Positions 6,192 through 8,486 of a DNA stretch of 8,486 nt are shown in pieces. The stretch covers positions 1 through 8,486 of the forward strand of contig CADCOL010000202.1 of the NCBI GenBank assembly GCA_902803015.1, read 5' to 3'. The notes under the pieces are model-generated. The model made no database searches. It had not been told where the DNA came from and saw only the letters and a program-made list of their open reading frames with translations. The position numbers and the translations under genes were made by a program. Source of the DNA: an uncultured Lachnospiraceae bacterium. GTDB lineage: Bacteria > Bacillota > Clostridia > Lachnospirales > Lachnospiraceae. Numbering within the stretch: the first letter of the stretch is position 1; every line of letters starts with the position of its first letter.

Positions 6192-7130
6192 TTATACACA
6201 ATCCTTCAAAAAATCTATCCAGGACTTGATGATGTCCACTTCTTCACCGGCTTCCTTAATGCAGCGTTCCTCTTTTACGGGACGGTAAACCGGTGCTTCC
6301 ATCACGTCTTTGTCACGTTTGATGACCAGATAAACCTTTTTCTTATCAAAGAATACAGCAATCGGGTCTTTTCTTGCCAGTTTTTCGAGTTTCGCGTGTT
6401 CCAGCCTTTTTGCAAAACGCTCGCCTTCCTTGATATCCTTTGCGTAAACCGAAAACTTTTTATCAAAAGATTCTTTGCCGGAAGACACTTTACCGTAACC
6501 TTCCGGATGATCGTAATCCGTGCCGCCGATTTTAAACTTTTCATGGACAATCTGCAACTCGTCCTTCAAATGTGTTTTTATCTCCGTTGCAATCAGTACA
6601 CAATCCGACGTGGAAGACTTCTTGTCATAACGAAGCGTCAGATCATAGCGAAGAAACGGAACCTGATCGTAGACACCGTTTACGCAATCGTTTGCCAGCG
6701 CGCTTTTGGCTTTACGAAGCAGGGAAAACTCGGTAATTCCCTCCAGCGAAATCCTTTCCGTCCCTTTATAGGTTCCCTCGCCGAACGCTTTCTCGAGAAG
6801 CGGTTTGATGTACATTTTCTTATATTCCTGGGAGTATGCCTTGTACTTTTTGTTCTTTTTAAGGAGAACCGGCAAAAGGTAAATACAGAAAAATACAAAG
6901 ACCAGCAATACCACGATGAAAATGTATTTCAGCGGAGAATCCGCGAATAACTGTTTCTTGTATATGAAGAACAGGTAAACGAATGTTGCAATCAAAGAAA
7001 CACAACAACAAACCAGCCACAGGGTTTCCGTTTTGCGAAATTCCCTGCGCATGGAATTCAGTTTCTGTTCTCTTGTTTTCTCTTCCGGCGCTTCGGCCTT
7101 ATTGCCCGAATCTTTGCTGTCGGTATTCAT
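6192..7130 (-). CDS. Two-helix membrane protein resembling DUF3137, function unknown
   Basis: The 312-residue protein begins with a charged, hydrophilic stretch (1-35). Two membrane helices follow at about 37-57 (LWLVCCCVSLIATFVYLFFI) and 68-90 (KYIFIVVLLVFVFFCIYLL). The rest is a large soluble part, predicted to be cytoplasmic. The soluble part contains FDKKFSVYAKDIKEGERFAKR (222-242) and then IAVFFDKKKVYLVIKRDKDVMEAP (257-280). This order of F-[DN]-K-K-F-x-V-Y, a helical stretch, and a strand pair ending near a K-D motif is how I recall the DUF3137 family; a profile search was not possible. No catalytic motif is evident. The start at 7130 has AAGGAGCG about eight bases ahead. It follows the HIT gene by 21 nt and precedes mscS by 3 nt, which suggests a role at the membrane with the channel, but this is inference. 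Confidence 0.7.
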   Translation of the reverse strand: MNTDSKDSGNKAEAPEEKTREQKLNSMRREFRKTETLWLVCCCVSLIATFVYLFFIYKKQLFADSPLKYIFIVVLLVFVFFCIYLLPVLLKKNKKYKAYSQEYKKMYIKPLLEKAFGEGTYKGTERISLEGITEFSLLRKAKSALANDCVNGVYDQVPFLRYDLTLRYDKKSSTSDCVLIATEIKTHLKDELQIVHEKFKIGGTDYDHPEGYGKVSSGKESFDKKFSVYAKDIKEGERFAKRLEHAKLEKLARKDPIAVFFDKKKVYLVIKRDKDVMEAPVYRPVKEERCIKEAGEEVDIIKSWIDFLKDCV

Positions 7131-7151
7131 AATCGACGCGCTCCTTGACTC

Positions 7152-7565
7152 TTACTTTAATGAAAGCAGTTTACAGAGTTCTTTCTGACTCTCCTCATCG
7201 GGAGAAGTCGGCTCCCAAAGGATGTTCTGTCCGTCATTCTCATAACGGGGAATCAGATGATAATGGAAATGGAATACTGTCTGTCCGGCACAGGGTCCGT
7301 TGTTCTGCACAAGATTGAATCCGTCGCAGTTTAACTTCTCCTTCATATGCGTTGCCATCTTCTTGGCCAGAATCATGACTTCACCTGCTGTTTCGTCGGG
7401 AAGTTCAAAAAGATTCGCATAATGCTCCTTCGGAAGAATCAGTGCATGTCCTTTTGTTGCGGGACCCGCATCCAGAATCACATTGAATTTGTCATCTTCG
7501 TAAATGGAGTTTGTCGGATATACTCCGTTCGCCAGCTTGCAGAAAATACAATCGTCTTTTGTCAT
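7152..7565 (-). CDS. HIT-family nucleotide-binding protein
   Basis: Histidine-triad protein of 137 residues, the size of bacterial HinT-like enzymes that hydrolyse nucleoside phosphoramidates or adenylated compounds in the cytoplasm. The triad is HFHYHLI at 99-105 (His99, His101 and His103), with His101 the expected nucleophile. QNNGPCAGQTVFH (87-99) is the usual lead-in. An N-terminal CIFC (Cys6, Cys9), with His48 and His99, fits the zinc site of many bacterial members. The frame can also begin at GTG 7574, three codons earlier. ATG 7565 is preferred because AAGGGG at 7574-7579 sits eight bases ahead of it and would collide with the GTG. The gene is 24 nt after the rhomboid gene and 21 nt before the DUF3137-like gene. 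The in vivo substrate is unknown. Confidence 0.92.
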   Translation of the reverse strand: MTKDDCIFCKLANGVYPTNSIYEDDKFNVILDAGPATKGHALILPKEHYANLFELPDETAGEVMILAKKMATHMKEKLNCDGFNLVQNNGPCAGQTVFHFHYHLIPRYENDGQNILWEPTSPDEESQKELCKLLSLK

Positions 7566-7573
7566 CTTTGCCA

Positions 7574-7579
7574 CCCCTT
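7574..7579 (-). promoter_or_regulatory. Ribosome binding site that fixes the HIT gene start
   Basis: AAGGGG on the minus strand lies eight bases before ATG 7565. The alternative GTG (7572-7574) touches this site and could not use it. Confidence 0.7.
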
Positions 7580-7589
7580 ACCAATTGTT

Positions 7590-8486
7590 TTATTGCTTTG
7601 TTTTTCTTTTATATCGCAAAATCAAATCCCATGCAATACCGGCAATGATTCCTGCTGCCATACCGGCCACATGAGCCGCATTGTCGACACCCGGTGTTTT
7701 AAAGCCCTCGTATACACTGTAGAAGGCCAGCAAAACCATAATAAAAATCCGGTAAACCGCACCGACACGAAATGCACGGATATTGCGAATCGTCAAATAA
7801 AGAATTACTCCGAGAAGTGCCATAATCGCACCGGATGCTCCGACCGTGGGAACATCGGTTCCGGAATAAACCTTGAATGCCAGAGACCCAAGTCCCGCAA
7901 TCATTCCAAGCAGATGGTACAAAGCCAGATACTTCCACCGACCGAATGCGTTCTCCAGAGTCGTCCCTTCCAGGTAGAGCATTACCATATTGTTCATGTA
8001 ATGGGACAAATCGGCATGCACATACAGATAGGTTACAAGACGATACCACTGATGGCGCTCAAAAATCGCAACCGGGTCAAGACTTAATGCATCCGTAAAC
8101 GACTCTCCGAGTACGAATGAAAGAATTCCCGTTACCAGACACAGACTTGCAATTCCGATGGAAACCCACGGAACAGCCTGAATGCTTTTCTTTTGCTCCG
8201 TCTTTCGCTGCTTCTCGATGGTTTCGTCGAGTTCGCGCCGCACCTGATTCAGGACTTCCTGTGCACCGGAAGGATTCATAAGGAATCTGGTAAACATCCC
8301 TTTCATCCCGTAAAAGTCTTCCACACGATCCTCCGGGATGATCAATGCATTTGCGGACAAGTCCATTACCCAGGCATTGCGGTCCCCTTTGGTTGCTTCC
8401 AAAGCCCGGTCCACATCTTCGGTCATGACCAAAAACAGGCTGTGCATTTCCGGAAGATGATTCTCTTCAAGAAGTTTTAAGGCGCG
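7590..8486 (-). CDS. Rhomboid-family intramembrane serine protease, 5' end beyond the window
   Basis: Membrane protease that cuts substrates within or near their transmembrane helices using a Ser-His pair. The frame is open to the right edge, so the 298 visible residues lack the true start; ATG 8447 is internal and has no ribosome binding site. Visible residues 1 to about 100 form a soluble N-terminal region with a charged helical end (about 75-100). Six membrane segments follow, from about 105. The loop QWYRLVTYLYVH carries the conserved W-R, and HADLSHYMNN holds the His and Asn of the oxyanion region (His162, Asn166). TVGASGAIMALLG holds the catalytic Ser218 (codon 7833-7835), and NAAHVAGMAAG holds the catalytic His272. 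It therefore looks active. The layout of soluble domain plus six-helix core resembles Bacillus YqgP/GluP, though no TPR repeats are visible after the core. It is the first visible gene of the rhomboid-HIT-DUF3137-MscS run. The substrate is unknown. Confidence 0.92.
   Translation of the reverse strand, partial: RALKLLEENHLPEMHSLFLVMTEDVDRALEATKGDRNAWVMDLSANALIIPEDRVEDFYGMKGMFTRFLMNPSGAQEVLNQVRRELDETIEKQRKTEQKKSIQAVPWVSIGIASLCLVTGILSFVLGESFTDALSLDPVAIFERHQWYRLVTYLYVHADLSHYMNNMVMLYLEGTTLENAFGRWKYLALYHLLGMIAGLGSLAFKVYSGTDVPTVGASGAIMALLGVILYLTIRNIRAFRVGAVYRIFIMVLLAFYSVYEGFKTPGVDNAAHVAGMAAGIIAGIAWDLILRYKRKTKQ

Noticed and set aside
6396..6950. A 184-codon open frame on the plus strand
   Set aside because: It is antisense to the DUF3137-like gene and has no domain or ribosome binding site.
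7347..8087. A 246-codon open frame on the plus strand
   Set aside because: It lies antisense to the HIT and rhomboid genes, which have clear family motifs. Its translation is rich in Cys, His and Gln with no recognisable domain, and it has no credible ribosome binding site.

Overview
The window carries eight protein genes on ordinary chromosomal DNA of a low-to-moderate GC Firmicute. The best guess is a Clostridia member, probably Lachnospiraceae. Supporting signs are strong AGGAGG-type ribosome binding sites, sigma-A-type promoters, a short archaeal-type prolyl-tRNA synthetase, a clostridial-style MurG and an acetate kinase that fits a fermentative anaerobe. The genus cannot be read from the sequence. 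I see no mobile element, CRISPR array, tRNA, rRNA or phage gene.

Left block (1-3658, minus strand): the genes are transcribed leftwards in the order pgi (glucose-6-phosphate isomerase), proS (prolyl-tRNA synthetase), ackA (acetate kinase, cut by the left edge). Gaps of 66 and 51 nt, no convincing internal terminator and one good promoter in front of pgi suggest a single transcript. It joins an entry step of glycolysis, a translation enzyme and the ATP-yielding last step of acetate fermentation.

Middle block (3685-5314, plus strand): a divergent promoter with near-consensus boxes drives murG (lipid II GlcNAc-transferase of a variant clade). murG overlaps by one base a 136-residue tandem ACT-domain protein. 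A strong stem-loop that works on both strands ends this unit and also the unit arriving from the right.

Right block (5343-8486, minus strand): four tightly packed genes run leftwards. They are a rhomboid intramembrane protease (5' end beyond the right edge), a HIT-family nucleotide-binding protein, a two-helix membrane protein resembling DUF3137, and an MscS-type mechanosensitive channel. Three of the four are membrane proteins. The last two lie in the same reading frame, separated only by one stop codon and one sense codon.

Most of the window is conserved housekeeping. The parts most worth a second look are the murG/ACT coupling with its variant MurG motif, the rhomboid-HIT-DUF3137-MscS membrane gene set, and the alternative hairpins in the pgi leader. 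No clearly new system is demonstrated.
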